Shown here piece after piece: positions 56,313-64,000 of a stretch of DNA of 64,000 nucleotides (its first letter is position 1; the number at the start of each line of letters is the position of its first letter). Position numbers and translations under genes: made by a program. The stretch comes from Psychrobacter alimentarius (lineage in GTDB: Bacteria; Pseudomonadota; Gammaproteobacteria; Pseudomonadales; Moraxellaceae): contig NZ_CP014945.1 of NCBI RefSeq assembly GCF_001606025.1, forward strand, positions 1,550,001 through 1,614,000, read 5' to 3'. The notes beneath the pieces are model-generated. The model was given only the letters and a program-made list of their open reading frames with translations, ran no database searches and had not been told where the DNA came from.

Positions 56313-57992
56313 ATGAATAGTGCTATTGTACTGTTATTTGGCGTTGCCGCTATGCTATGCGGCTACTTGTTTTATTCAAAGTTTATCGCCACTAAAATTT
56401 TGGCATTAGACAACAGTCGTCCCACGCCAGCTCATACGATGAAAGATGGCGTAGATTACGTTCCCACCAATAAGTACGTATTATGGGGTCACCATTTTAC
56501 CTCAGTAGCAGGGGCAGCACCAATCATCGGTCCTGCTATTGCTGTGATCTGGGGCTGGGTGCCAGCCATCATTTGGGTAGTACTGGGCACCATTTTTATG
56601 GCTGGTGTCCACGATATGTCAGCCATTTGGGCAAGTATGCGTAATAAAGGCCAATCGATTGGTTCTATCGCTGGTACTGTAATGGGTACACGTGTGCGCA
56701 GTTTGATGATGATTGTCATTTTTTTACTCCTACTGATGGTAAACGCCGTATTCGGTGTTGCTATCGCTAATATGATGATAAAAACGCCTTCAGCGGTATT
56801 GCCTGTGTGGGGCGCACTCATTGTTGCCTTCATCATTGGTCAGTGTATCTATCGCTATAAGATGAATCTGCTTTGGGTATCAATCATTGGTGTCACGGCT
56901 TTATACGGACTTATTTATCTTGGCCCCATGTTCCCAATTGTGTTACCTGAGACTGTTTTCGGTTTGCCTGATAATGCCGTATGGATTCTGATTTTATTCG
57001 GTTATGCGGCAGTTGCGTCTTTATTGCCAGTATGGATGCTGCTGCAACCACGCGATTACATCAATGGCTTGCAGTTATTTGTCGGTTTGATTTTATTGTA
57101 CGCAGCCATTTTTATTGCGACGCCAGATATTGTCGCGCCAGCCATCAACACAGCATTACCCGTTGGCACACCGTCACTGATGCCATTGTTGTTTGTGACG
57201 ATTGCCTGCGGTGCTATTTCAGGCTTCCATGGATTGGTGGCAACAGGTACCACGTCCAAGCAGATTGATAAAGAAGAAGATGCTCGGTTCGTTGGTTACT
57301 TTGGTGCATTTGGTGAGGGTATGCTTGCGCTGGGTGCCATACTTGCTGCCACGGCAGGTTTTGCCACACTGGCTGATTGGCAAGCGGTTTATCAAAAATT
57401 CGGCGATGGTTCTATCGGTGCCTTTATTGATGGTGGCGCTACCATCCTAAATGCCGGGGTTGGCATTGACTTAGTGTTATCGCAAACGATGCTGACAGTC
57501 ATGGCAGCACTATTTGCCGGTACTACTATGGACACTGGGGTGCGTTTGCAGCGTTATATTTTTCAAGAGTTTGGAGAGTTTTATAACTTGCCAGCATTGA
57601 ACAAAGGGGTTGTCGCAACGTTACTTGCAGTCGGAAGCTGTTTGTTATTGGCGTTTGGCGCAGGTGGTATCGATGGTGCAGGCGGTATGATTATTTGGCC
57701 ACTATTTGGTACAACCAATCAATTAATGGCCGCATTGACCTTAATGATTGTCACCGTGATTTTATTACGTAAGGGCAAGCCTGTCTGGTATACCTTGGCA
57801 CCATTGACGTTCTTACTGGTCATGACGGTCTTCGCACTACTCATTCAGCTCAAAACTTTCTTCACTGATGGTAATTGGCTGCTCATCATTATGGATATCA
57901 TTATTTTGATAGCAACCATTTTGGTGACGTTTGAGAGTCTGTCGGTATTGCGCAAAGAATGGACAATACACAAAGGTAAAAGCGATACCTAA
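56313..57992 (+). CDS. Carbon starvation protein CstA family transporter
   Basis: This 559-residue protein has about 15 hydrophobic segments. The family region VLWGHHFTSVAGAAPIIGPA is followed by WGWVPAIIWVVLGTIFMAGV and GAISGFHGLVATGTTSKQID. CstA and BtsT are pyruvate (and peptide) uptake systems induced in starvation. It is shorter than E. coli CstA (701), lacking the extra C-terminal part, as in the form that travels with small cysteine-ended proteins. A terminator separates it from the next gene, but the three-gene order CstA, cory-CC-star, ArsA-type ATPase is conserved enough to have its own name. Confidence 0.93.
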   Translation: MNSAIVLLFGVAAMLCGYLFYSKFIATKILALDNSRPTPAHTMKDGVDYVPTNKYVLWGHHFTSVAGAAPIIGPAIAVIWGWVPAIIWVVLGTIFMAGVHDMSAIWASMRNKGQSIGSIAGTVMGTRVRSLMMIVIFLLLLMVNAVFGVAIANMMIKTPSAVLPVWGALIVAFIIGQCIYRYKMNLLWVSIIGVTALYGLIYLGPMFPIVLPETVFGLPDNAVWILILFGYAAVASLLPVWMLLQPRDYINGLQLFVGLILLYAAIFIATPDIVAPAINTALPVGTPSLMPLLFVTIACGAISGFHGLVATGTTSKQIDKEEDARFVGYFGAFGEGMLALGAILAATAGFATLADWQAVYQKFGDGSIGAFIDGGATILNAGVGIDLVLSQTMLTVMAALFAGTTMDTGVRLQRYIFQEFGEFYNLPALNKGVVATLLAVGSCLLLAFGAGGIDGAGGMIIWPLFGTTNQLMAALTLMIVTVILLRKGKPVWYTLAPLTFLLVMTVFALLIQLKTFFTDGNWLLIIMDIIILIATILVTFESLSVLRKEWTIHKGKSDT

Positions 57993-58020
57993 ACTCTATA
58001 AATAGTAAATGAAGCAAAAG

Positions 58021-58050
58021 AACGCTAGCAGCAATTGCTGGCGTTTTTTA
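58021..58050 (+). terminator. Terminator after the CstA-family gene
   Basis: AACGCTAGCA (58021-58030) pairs with TGCTGGCGTT (58036-58045; one G-T), followed by TTTTTT. It might also act as an attenuator before the downstream genes. Confidence 0.8.
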
Positions 58051-58116
58051 TATCGTGTAGGCATGATAGATTAAAGATAAGTCAATGTAAAAAAACATGC
58101 AAGAGAACAGATAATT

Positions 58117-58410
58117 ATGGAAAATACAAATACACCAAAGGATCATGCAGATATAGAACCATGGTGGCAGCGCTTTGTGGCTGGGCTCAATGAGTTTTAT
58201 CATGCCCCTTATCGCCAAACGATGGCGCGCGCTGTCCGCGATGAAGAAGATTTTTTTATGCTGCTGCTGTTTGCCGAGAGTTTGGGGATTGATAATCCTG
58301 CCAGCTTTTATACTTTGGAGCTGCAACCACTATTTTTAGAGAATTTCCACGAATGGCATACACGCATGGGTATGGACAGATGTCCTTTTGATCATGTTGG
58401 TTGCTGTTAA
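58117..58410 (+). CDS. Cory-CC-star family small protein
   Basis: This 97-residue protein is helical and acidic, with WWQRFVAGLNEFYHAPYRQT, MARAVRDEEDFFMLLLFAES and the invariant end GMDRCPFDHVGCC. The C-terminal double cysteine is the mark of the 'cory-CC-star' family, named for its link to carbon-starvation proteins. Biochemical function is unknown; three cysteines at the end could bind a metal or be a thiol site. It lies between the CstA gene (124 bases) and an ArsA-type ATPase (38 bases), which suggests that it works with them. Confidence 0.85.
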   Translation: MENTNTPKDHADIEPWWQRFVAGLNEFYHAPYRQTMARAVRDEEDFFMLLLFAESLGIDNPASFYTLELQPLFLENFHEWHTRMGMDRCPFDHVGCC

Positions 58411-58448
58411 TTGCATCAACAACTGTTGTAAATTGATAAAAATGAGAA

Positions 58449-59486
58449 ATGAGTATGGCGTTACAACCTCTACCGACTCTAGTCGAACAATTAAAAACGC
58501 AGCCTATTATATTTATTGGTGGAAAGGGCGGTGTGGGCAAAACCACCACCGCTGCGGCACTTGCCAGCTATTATGCCAGCCAACACCAAAAGACGCTAAT
58601 TGTCTCAACCGATCCTGCCCACAGTTTGGGTGATGTACTGAACGTACAATTAACCAATGAAAAAATCGCGATCAATCCTTATCTGGATGCCATTGAGCTC
58701 AATCCTGATGTCATCGTTGACGCACATTTCGCTCAAGTTGAGCGTACGATAAAATCTTATGCCAATCCTGATATGATGCCAAAAATTCGTGAACATTTGC
58801 GTTTGTCAAAGTCAGCACCTGGCGCGCAAGAAGCCGCTATGCTTGAATCTATGTGTCAGCATTTGGTCACGGCAGCTGATGAACATTATGAGCATATTAT
58901 CTTTGACACAGCACCGACCGGACATACGCTACGGTTACTGGTATTACCAGAGATGATGGGCGCGTGGACGGATGGACTGCTTGCCCAGCAGCGCAGGCAA
59001 TCTAAGCTGCGCTCAGTATCACTACATTTGGATAATAGTGGTCAAAAAAGCCTCCAGCAAAAAAACGAGATTGCCAACCCATTTGCTCCAAAAAAACAAG
59101 ACCGCTGGGAGCAAGCCGTCTCTGTGCTAGAAAAGCGCAAACAGCTGTTTCGACAGGCAGGGGTACTGCTACATGATCGTACGCAGACCGCTATTGTATT
59201 GGTTATGACCGCTGATGTACTCCCATTGGCTGAGACCAAGCGCGCCATAGAACAGTTGGAAGAGAGTAAGCTCACGCCAGCTGCAATCGTCGTCAATCAG
59301 CTCATAGCACCAGCCCAATCTGATGCGTTTTGGCGTCATCGGGCTGATCGTCAGCAGCAATTGATGCAAGATATCGAAAATAATTTTTCTAAATATCCCT
59401 TGTATCCAATCTATCTACAACAAACCGATGTACGCGGTACGGACGCCTTGAGCAATTTATTAATCACTAGTTTGCGCGCTCATTAG
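58449..59486 (+). CDS. ArsA/GET3-type ATPase
   Basis: This 345-residue P-loop ATPase has the deviant Walker A GGKGGVGKTTTAAALA, the SIMIBI switch STDPAHSLGDVL and HIIFDTAPTGHTLRLLVLPE. This is the single-domain form related to ArsA (arsenite efflux) and to GET3 (tail-anchored protein insertion). There are no arsenical genes nearby and I see no obvious cysteine metal site, so arsenite transport is unlikely. The neighbours (cory-CC-star, CstA) suggest a role in assembling or controlling the membrane transporter (inference). Its end overlaps the end of the convergent DUF3482 gene by 20 bases. Confidence 0.9.
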   Translation: MSMALQPLPTLVEQLKTQPIIFIGGKGGVGKTTTAAALASYYASQHQKTLIVSTDPAHSLGDVLNVQLTNEKIAINPYLDAIELNPDVIVDAHFAQVERTIKSYANPDMMPKIREHLRLSKSAPGAQEAAMLESMCQHLVTAADEHYEHIIFDTAPTGHTLRLLVLPEMMGAWTDGLLAQQRRQSKLRSVSLHLDNSGQKSLQQKNEIANPFAPKKQDRWEQAVSVLEKRKQLFRQAGVLLHDRTQTAIVLVMTADVLPLAETKRAIEQLEESKLTPAAIVVNQLIAPAQSDAFWRHRADRQQQLMQDIENNFSKYPLYPIYLQQTDVRGTDALSNLLITSLRAH

Positions 59487-61140
59487 ATTGTAACTTTGCA
59501 GACAATGACCATGCCGTATCCGCTCGCAGCAGCTGTGCTTGTTCTGATTTACCACTACTAAGCGATGACCATTGCGGTTTGCCACGCGCTTTTTTTAACT
59601 CACTTGGCAATTTATGCGTGGGCCATGGCGTGATTGAGCGACTTGTTTCATCTGTACTATCATCGTTAGCTGCTGAGTCAGATGATTCAAAGGTTTTTGT
59701 CTCGCCTTTATATAAAAGCTGTGTCGCATCGGTTGCGGCATGTCCGCGATGGCGTAGGGCAGTGAGCAAGTCTATCGCACGCGTGGCGAGCAATGTCAGT
59801 GTTGCAGGATCAATGTATAAGCGTTTTACGCCCGTAATCTTGTCGGCAATACTGCTGGTGTTAGACAATAACCCGCCTGCGATACCGCCGATTGCCGCGC
59901 CCAGTCCTAGCGTTGTGCCCAATGCAGCAGCATCAATCCCCAATCCCAATAATGCACCAGCAGCAGCACCTGATGTGGTGCGAATGCCATAGCTTTTTAA
60001 AAGTTCAGGATCGAATGGATCTTGCTGATACGCTTGCAATTCAAGTGGGGTCGCTGCTACTGCATTGTCATAAAATTTGTATAAATTGAGCAGGCTGTGC
60101 TGCATGGTACGCTCGCTTTGTCTCACTGCTTCCTGCATTTGCTGTAACACAGGCATTGGGTCATCATCTTCGTCAATCTCACGTACAAAAGCGGCCACAT
60201 TCAACAAAAAATCTGCAATGATAATATTGGCCTCATCATGCAGTTGTGCCCAATTTTCAGCACGTTGCGCCATCAGTTGCTCAAGTCGCTCAGAGTGAGT
60301 GAGCATGGTGGCGAGGTTTTGCCATAAGCGCATTTCATCCTCAAACTCAAACGCCACCGAATCAAAGCGTGTTGAGATGTGCAGATTGCGTCTTGCCAGC
60401 ATGGTCTGCCAATCATCAATATTGGCATCTTGGCTGTCAGTGAAGTTAAATACAGGCATAACAGGAATGGCGGCCCAAGATAAAATCGCCAGCTCGTCTT
60501 TGTATTTACCCAGCACGGGCTCACGGGCATCGACGACATAAATCGCCATATCACTTGCCAGCAATTGCCGAACCACTTTGGCTTCTTGACTATAATCATA
60601 ACCTTGCGCGTCGTAACCATAAGCCGCACCATCATCTGACGCTTGGGCGATATCTGCTGCCAAAAACTGCTGTAAGCGCTCGATACCATCGCGGCGACTG
60701 GCAGTATTGTCTTCCAGCCAGTCCATCAGCCCTGAGGCATCCTCTAAACCAGGCGTATCGTATAAGGTTACCAGCACTTCACCGGTTTGACTGTCGGTCA
60801 GCTGGGCACGCTCAACATGCCGCGTGGTTGCCGCTTCATTTTTCACTTCACCAAAATAAACGTCTCGTAATAGGGTACGCAGGATGGAGGTTTTACCTGT
60901 GTTGGTGTGACCAACGACCGTCAGCTTTAGTGACTCACCACTCGCGATGGTTTTCTTAAGAGGCACAGTACTCGGGTCTGGCTCTTCACTTAATTTCTGT
61001 GGGTTTTGTGGGTGCGGTGCTGACTCAGCATTGATGATAGGCGCTGTTTCATAAGCCTTGTCGGCAAATAGACCCGCAGGTTTATTATTCTCACGATTGT
61101 CATAGCTATTATCGCGATTTTGTTTATTGTCATGGTTCAT
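59467..61140 (-). CDS. GTPase with DUF3482 domain
   Basis: The protein has 557 residues. The GTPase domain has VVGHTNTGKTSILRTLLRD (P-loop) and LYDTPGLEDASGLMDWLED (G3); a DUF3482 part follows. The C-terminal half has glycine-alanine rich hydrophobic helices (AAGALLGLGIDAAALGTTLG, GLGAAIGGIAGGLLSN), which suggest membrane insertion. The first 60 residues are polar and disordered. Its usual partner, a DUF2868 membrane protein, lies two genes upstream. Function unknown. It overlaps the ArsA-type gene by 20 bases at the 3' ends. Confidence 0.9.
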   Translation of the reverse strand: MNHDNKQNRDNSYDNRENNKPAGLFADKAYETAPIINAESAPHPQNPQKLSEEPDPSTVPLKKTIASGESLKLTVVGHTNTGKTSILRTLLRDVYFGEVKNEAATTRHVERAQLTDSQTGEVLVTLYDTPGLEDASGLMDWLEDNTASRRDGIERLQQFLAADIAQASDDGAAYGYDAQGYDYSQEAKVVRQLLASDMAIYVVDAREPVLGKYKDELAILSWAAIPVMPVFNFTDSQDANIDDWQTMLARRNLHISTRFDSVAFEFEDEMRLWQNLATMLTHSERLEQLMAQRAENWAQLHDEANIIIADFLLNVAAFVREIDEDDDPMPVLQQMQEAVRQSERTMQHSLLNLYKFYDNAVAATPLELQAYQQDPFDPELLKSYGIRTTSGAAAGALLGLGIDAAALGTTLGLGAAIGGIAGGLLSNTSSIADKITGVKRLYIDPATLTLLATRAIDLLTALRHRGHAATDATQLLYKGETKTFESSDSAANDDSTDETSRSITPWPTHKLPSELKKARGKPQWSSLSSGKSEQAQLLRADTAWSLSAKLQSNERAN

Positions 61141-61246
61141 ACTAGCGTCTTATATCAGTGAGTAACGTTCAAAAAGCATAAAAAACATAATAGTAGCTGT
61201 TTATGGTAAATAAGTCAGGCTTGGTATCGGTATTCATACACAATCG

Positions 61247-62233
61247 TCAATGGGTTTTAGACTCGGTAGCACTGGGCGGATAAAACAGCACTTTGAGTTT
61301 TTTCTTAATGCCTTTGACTCGAAAAAACCGTAGCCACATCCGGTAAAACACACCAAAAATTAAGCCGATAATATGATCATGACTGTCTTCACCAACGGCA
61401 CCATATTTTACCGGATTATTGACCGTGTCTTCCTCTACATACGTCCCAAACCATCGATCAAAAATAATGAGTACCCCGCCATAATTTTGATCAATGTACG
61501 CACCATTGGTACCATGATGAGCGCGATGATTGGATGGCGTGTCAAAAACATATTCAACCCATTTTGGGAATTTGCCCACTGTTTCGGTATGAATAAAAAA
61601 CTGGTAAATCAGATCTAACGCATAAAGGAAAAATACCCATACTGGATGTACGCCAAGTATCATCAGTGGTACAAAGAATACCCACCAACCGGTGACTGAA
61701 TACAAAAGGCTTTGGCGCATGGCGGTAGAGAGGTTCATATGGTCATCAGAATGATGCACGACATGGGCCGACCAAAACCAATTGACTCGATGTGAGGCGC
61801 GGTGAAACCAGTAATAGCTAAATTCAACCGCGATGAATATCGGAATGGCGGTCAGCAAGGTCACCTCAATAGTAAACAAGCGATATTGATATAACCACAA
61901 GCAAATAGGTAAAACGATGAGCGCTTGCACAATCAGCTCAAAACCCAAGTAAGAACCGCCTAAACTAAAATTGGTCATCGCACGGCGCCAGCTAAAGCTT
62001 TTGCCATTGCCACGCTTGGACTGATAAAACCACTCGGCTAAAAACAGCAGAAAAAAGGGCCCGCCAGCGAGCGGCAGTAACCATTCTTGCCAGTGCCCAG
62101 GTAAAATACTACTCAATATTGGCTGCCAAGATTCAGGAGAGATGGCCACTATATGCTGGTTCAACGTATTTTTATAGTCATCCAATATCTGACCGTACTG
62201 ACCTAGGGTCATAAGATTGTTATCTGCTGCCAT
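61247..62233 (-). CDS. Sterol desaturase / fatty acid hydroxylase family protein
   Basis: The protein has 328 residues with four or five membrane segments and three histidine clusters: FHRASHRVNWFW, HVVHHSDDHMN and SNHRAHHGTNGAY. These ligate a di-iron centre that hydroxylates or desaturates a lipid substrate. Length and order are typical of the bacterial members (similar to alkylglycerol monooxygenase and C5-desaturase type). The substrate is unknown. It is inserted between the DUF2868 and DUF3482 genes, on the same strand, about 100 bases from each. Confidence 0.93.
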   Translation of the reverse strand: MAADNNLMTLGQYGQILDDYKNTLNQHIVAISPESWQPILSSILPGHWQEWLLPLAGGPFFLLFLAEWFYQSKRGNGKSFSWRRAMTNFSLGGSYLGFELIVQALIVLPICLWLYQYRLFTIEVTLLTAIPIFIAVEFSYYWFHRASHRVNWFWSAHVVHHSDDHMNLSTAMRQSLLYSVTGWWVFFVPLMILGVHPVWVFFLYALDLIYQFFIHTETVGKFPKWVEYVFDTPSNHRAHHGTNGAYIDQNYGGVLIIFDRWFGTYVEEDTVNNPVKYGAVGEDSHDHIIGLIFGVFYRMWLRFFRVKGIKKKLKVLFYPPSATESKTH

Positions 62234-62367
62234 GCTGGACTCCTATCCACTATATCGTCAATGCACTATAAACATTCCTTGTTATGTCAGTATGATACTA
62301 AACTTATGAATCAGCATGGATAAAAATGGTGTTCTGTCAGTTCTTATCGGTGATATCAAAAAATTGT

Positions 62368-63777
62368 CTACAGGTTACGATCAACAACGGTACCACCAAC
62401 GTGACTGTCAGGATTGACAAGGCCTATTTTTCGAGCAGAAAGGGCGGTTTGCCACTGCTGATAACGCACGTTGTTAGGATCGTCTGGTGATATGGATATG
62501 TCAGCACCAATAGGACTACTTCCTAGTAATTGTACAATCAACCCCTCTGTCGCATGACTGGCGATTTGATCGAGCTTGCGAAGGGTACCACGGTCGGGCA
62601 GCGCGCTTTCATGAATGCCCAATAACACCTGTACCGGATGCCTGTCCAAATAAGACGTGAGCCTTGCCATATCATCACGGTCATCGATAATGCCAAAATT
62701 TTCGACCTCAAATTTATCATTGAAATGAGTATCCAAACCCAATTGCCACCAATCATCCTGATCTGATGGGTATTCAAGCAAGGCAACCAGTTTTTTGCCC
62801 GCACTGATCGTTGCTGTTGGCGCGATGGGCGCTGGTGCTTCTTTAAAATCATCGGCATCCACCACCTGACGCTGCCAAAAGTTCAAAATCTTTTGATAAT
62901 AGGGCAGTTTGATATCCAAGCGCATTTTTTTGCGGCGGAACATGAGCGCACAAAATGACCATGCAATCGCACGCGGCACGATACCGTACATCAGCAAGCT
63001 ACCGACAAGCAAACTTGCCCATTGACGCGCAACAGACAACGGCATCGCCTCTGTTACCAAGCGGCTTTGGACGATAGCAGTGCTGTCAGGAACCTCAAAT
63101 CCCACCATACTTGGCAACCAGCCAAGCACTCGCGTTAAGGTAATCAGCGCCTGATCAGAGAGTAAGGTGGACTCCCAGCTAAAGCTATATTGCCTTACCA
63201 CGAGCAAAAATATGATCGCAAAAAGCATGCCGGTTAACGTGGCGAGCCATAACTGGTGGCTGAACTTGCCCAAATACCATCGCATACCGCTGTGATACAA
63301 TTGGCGCTCATATAAATCAACGGCGGCGATAGTGACATCATCCTTGCCGCGTATAAGATAACTGGGACTCACGAAATTGGCGAACCAATTTGAGGATTGT
63401 TTGCCTTGATTGATGAGTGCCATTACCAGCCAGCCGACCAGCATCAGGGTATGAAACCCCAGCAAGCAGACCAACACATAAAAGAAATTCACCACATTGC
63501 TCTGTAATAAGGTGAATAGTCCTAAAAACCCTGAAACACACCACAAGATGCTCATGACAATCATGATGCCTTTGATACGACCGTCAATCTTACCGAGCAC
63601 CCGTGCCAATGCACCATTGCTATCAATACGCGCGGCGCGGCGATGCAACTTTTGGAGGGGCTTGCCGTCTTCATTTTTTAGCTTTTCCGTGATGAGTAGC
63701 GGATCAGTGGCAAAGACGTATTGCTCAGTCTCAAGCGTGCGTACCAGCTCAGTCAATTGGTCTTGGGGGGATAGCAT
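62368..63777 (-). CDS. DUF2868 domain-containing membrane protein
   Basis: This 469-residue protein has about four hydrophobic segments in the middle (IMIVMSILWCVSGFLGLF, LLGFHTLMLVGWLVMALIN, LATLTGMLFAIIFLLVV). The N-terminal DUF2868 start DQLTELVRTLETEQYVFATD is followed by RRAARIDSNGALARVLGKID. The C-terminal part is soluble. In many gammaproteobacteria this family is next to and often co-transcribed with DUF3482 GTPases, so the two probably form a membrane complex of unknown role. It starts about 200 bases before the window's last gene. Confidence 0.9.
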   Translation of the reverse strand: MLSPQDQLTELVRTLETEQYVFATDPLLITEKLKNEDGKPLQKLHRRAARIDSNGALARVLGKIDGRIKGIMIVMSILWCVSGFLGLFTLLQSNVVNFFYVLVCLLGFHTLMLVGWLVMALINQGKQSSNWFANFVSPSYLIRGKDDVTIAAVDLYERQLYHSGMRWYLGKFSHQLWLATLTGMLFAIIFLLVVRQYSFSWESTLLSDQALITLTRVLGWLPSMVGFEVPDSTAIVQSRLVTEAMPLSVARQWASLLVGSLLMYGIVPRAIAWSFCALMFRRKKMRLDIKLPYYQKILNFWQRQVVDADDFKEAPAPIAPTATISAGKKLVALLEYPSDQDDWWQLGLDTHFNDKFEVENFGIIDDRDDMARLTSYLDRHPVQVLLGIHESALPDRGTLRKLDQIASHATEGLIVQLLGSSPIGADISISPDDPNNVRYQQWQTALSARKIGLVNPDSHVGGTVVDRNL

Positions 63778-63984
63778 AGGTCGATAACATCCGTATAAAA
63801 GCGTTTATTTGGTAGGCAGTTTTTGAATATTGTAGCCTATATATAATTGCGGTTTTATACCTTTTTGTCATGGTAAATCCAATAAAAATGCGCCAAAATT
63901 GATCATGATAAGACGATATGAATGACAAGTTTCATCAGACGCCATGAACACGCATCACAAAAATAATCAAAAAAAGGAATTGTT

Positions 63985-64000
63985 ATGACGGATACAACGA
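63985..64000 (+). CDS. Start of a gene cut by the window edge
   Basis: AAAAAGGAATTGTT and then ATG ACG GAT ACA ACG: a clear AAGGA ribosome site (63974-63978) and the first five codons MTDTT. The protein cannot be identified from this much. Confidence 0.6.

Noticed and set aside
58449..59486. Arsenite efflux ATPase ArsA
   Set aside because: There is no arsB, arsC, arsD or arsR nearby and the protein is a single-domain form; I call only an ArsA/GET3-type ATPase.
59579..59992. A 137-codon plus-strand frame opposite the DUF3482 gene
   Set aside because: It is the reverse shadow of the Gly/Ala-rich part of the GTPase, with no signals of its own.
1..64000. CRISPR arrays
   Set aside because: No regularly spaced direct repeats were seen in any gap.

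Overview
The window looks like chromosome of a Psychrobacter-like member of the Moraxellaceae. This is inferred from moderate-to-low G+C, the pqqABCDE order, a recC-recB-recD cluster with oversized subunits, and protein style. No 16S gene is present to prove it.

Layout. (1) 1-2100: the 3' end of a zinc-type alcohol dehydrogenase, then a small polymorphic-toxin graveyard in which two decayed toxin tails each sit directly in front of an intact immunity-type gene (SUKH-like, then ankyrin). (2) 2119-6957, minus strand: a complete PQQ operon including the unlisted 24-residue pqqA, a pqqA/pqqB attenuator hairpin and a co-transcribed M19 dipeptidase; a parvulin (ppiC) lies upstream. (3) 6958-9540: an AT-rich gene-poor stretch ending in a DUF6119/TIGR04141 gene, a sporadically distributed accessory family. 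(4) 9695-20863: an old-yellow-enzyme reductase, then an IclR-controlled acid-catabolism cluster (AAHS-type transporter, acyl-CoA dehydrogenase, enoyl-CoA hydratase, 3-hydroxyacyl-CoA dehydrogenase, thiolase, CoA ligase, thioesterase). A conserved near-palindrome recurs at its control points. A deletion has joined the thiolase to the ligase and removed the end of one and the start of the other.

(5) 20900-26500: two TerC-family genes and a DedA gene separated by remains of IS3-, IS1595- and Fic-type genes. (6) 26484-34166: small membrane protein, two DMT-type exporters, three LysR regulators and a phytase-like esterase. (7) 34358-39112: lldP-dld-lldD lactate uptake and oxidation, divergent from a LysR gene. 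(8) 39259-41397: a G+C-rich transglutaminase-like gene that looks foreign, an acidic lipoprotein, and a tRNA-Arg(CCT) with a decayed integrase N-terminus just past its 3' end, suggesting an old integration site. (9) 41468-54606: two poorly known genes, then recC, recB, recD. (10) 54689-64000: hpt, a lineage-specific gene, a CstA / cory-CC-star / ArsA-type ATPase cluster, and a DUF3482 GTPase and DUF2868 membrane protein flanking a sterol-desaturase-type hydroxylase.

The best candidates for new biology are the CstA-small-cysteine-protein-ArsA cluster, the DUF6119 gene, the toxin-tail/immunity pairs and the LysR-linked lactate operon. All functional claims come from reading motifs by eye; no database search was run.
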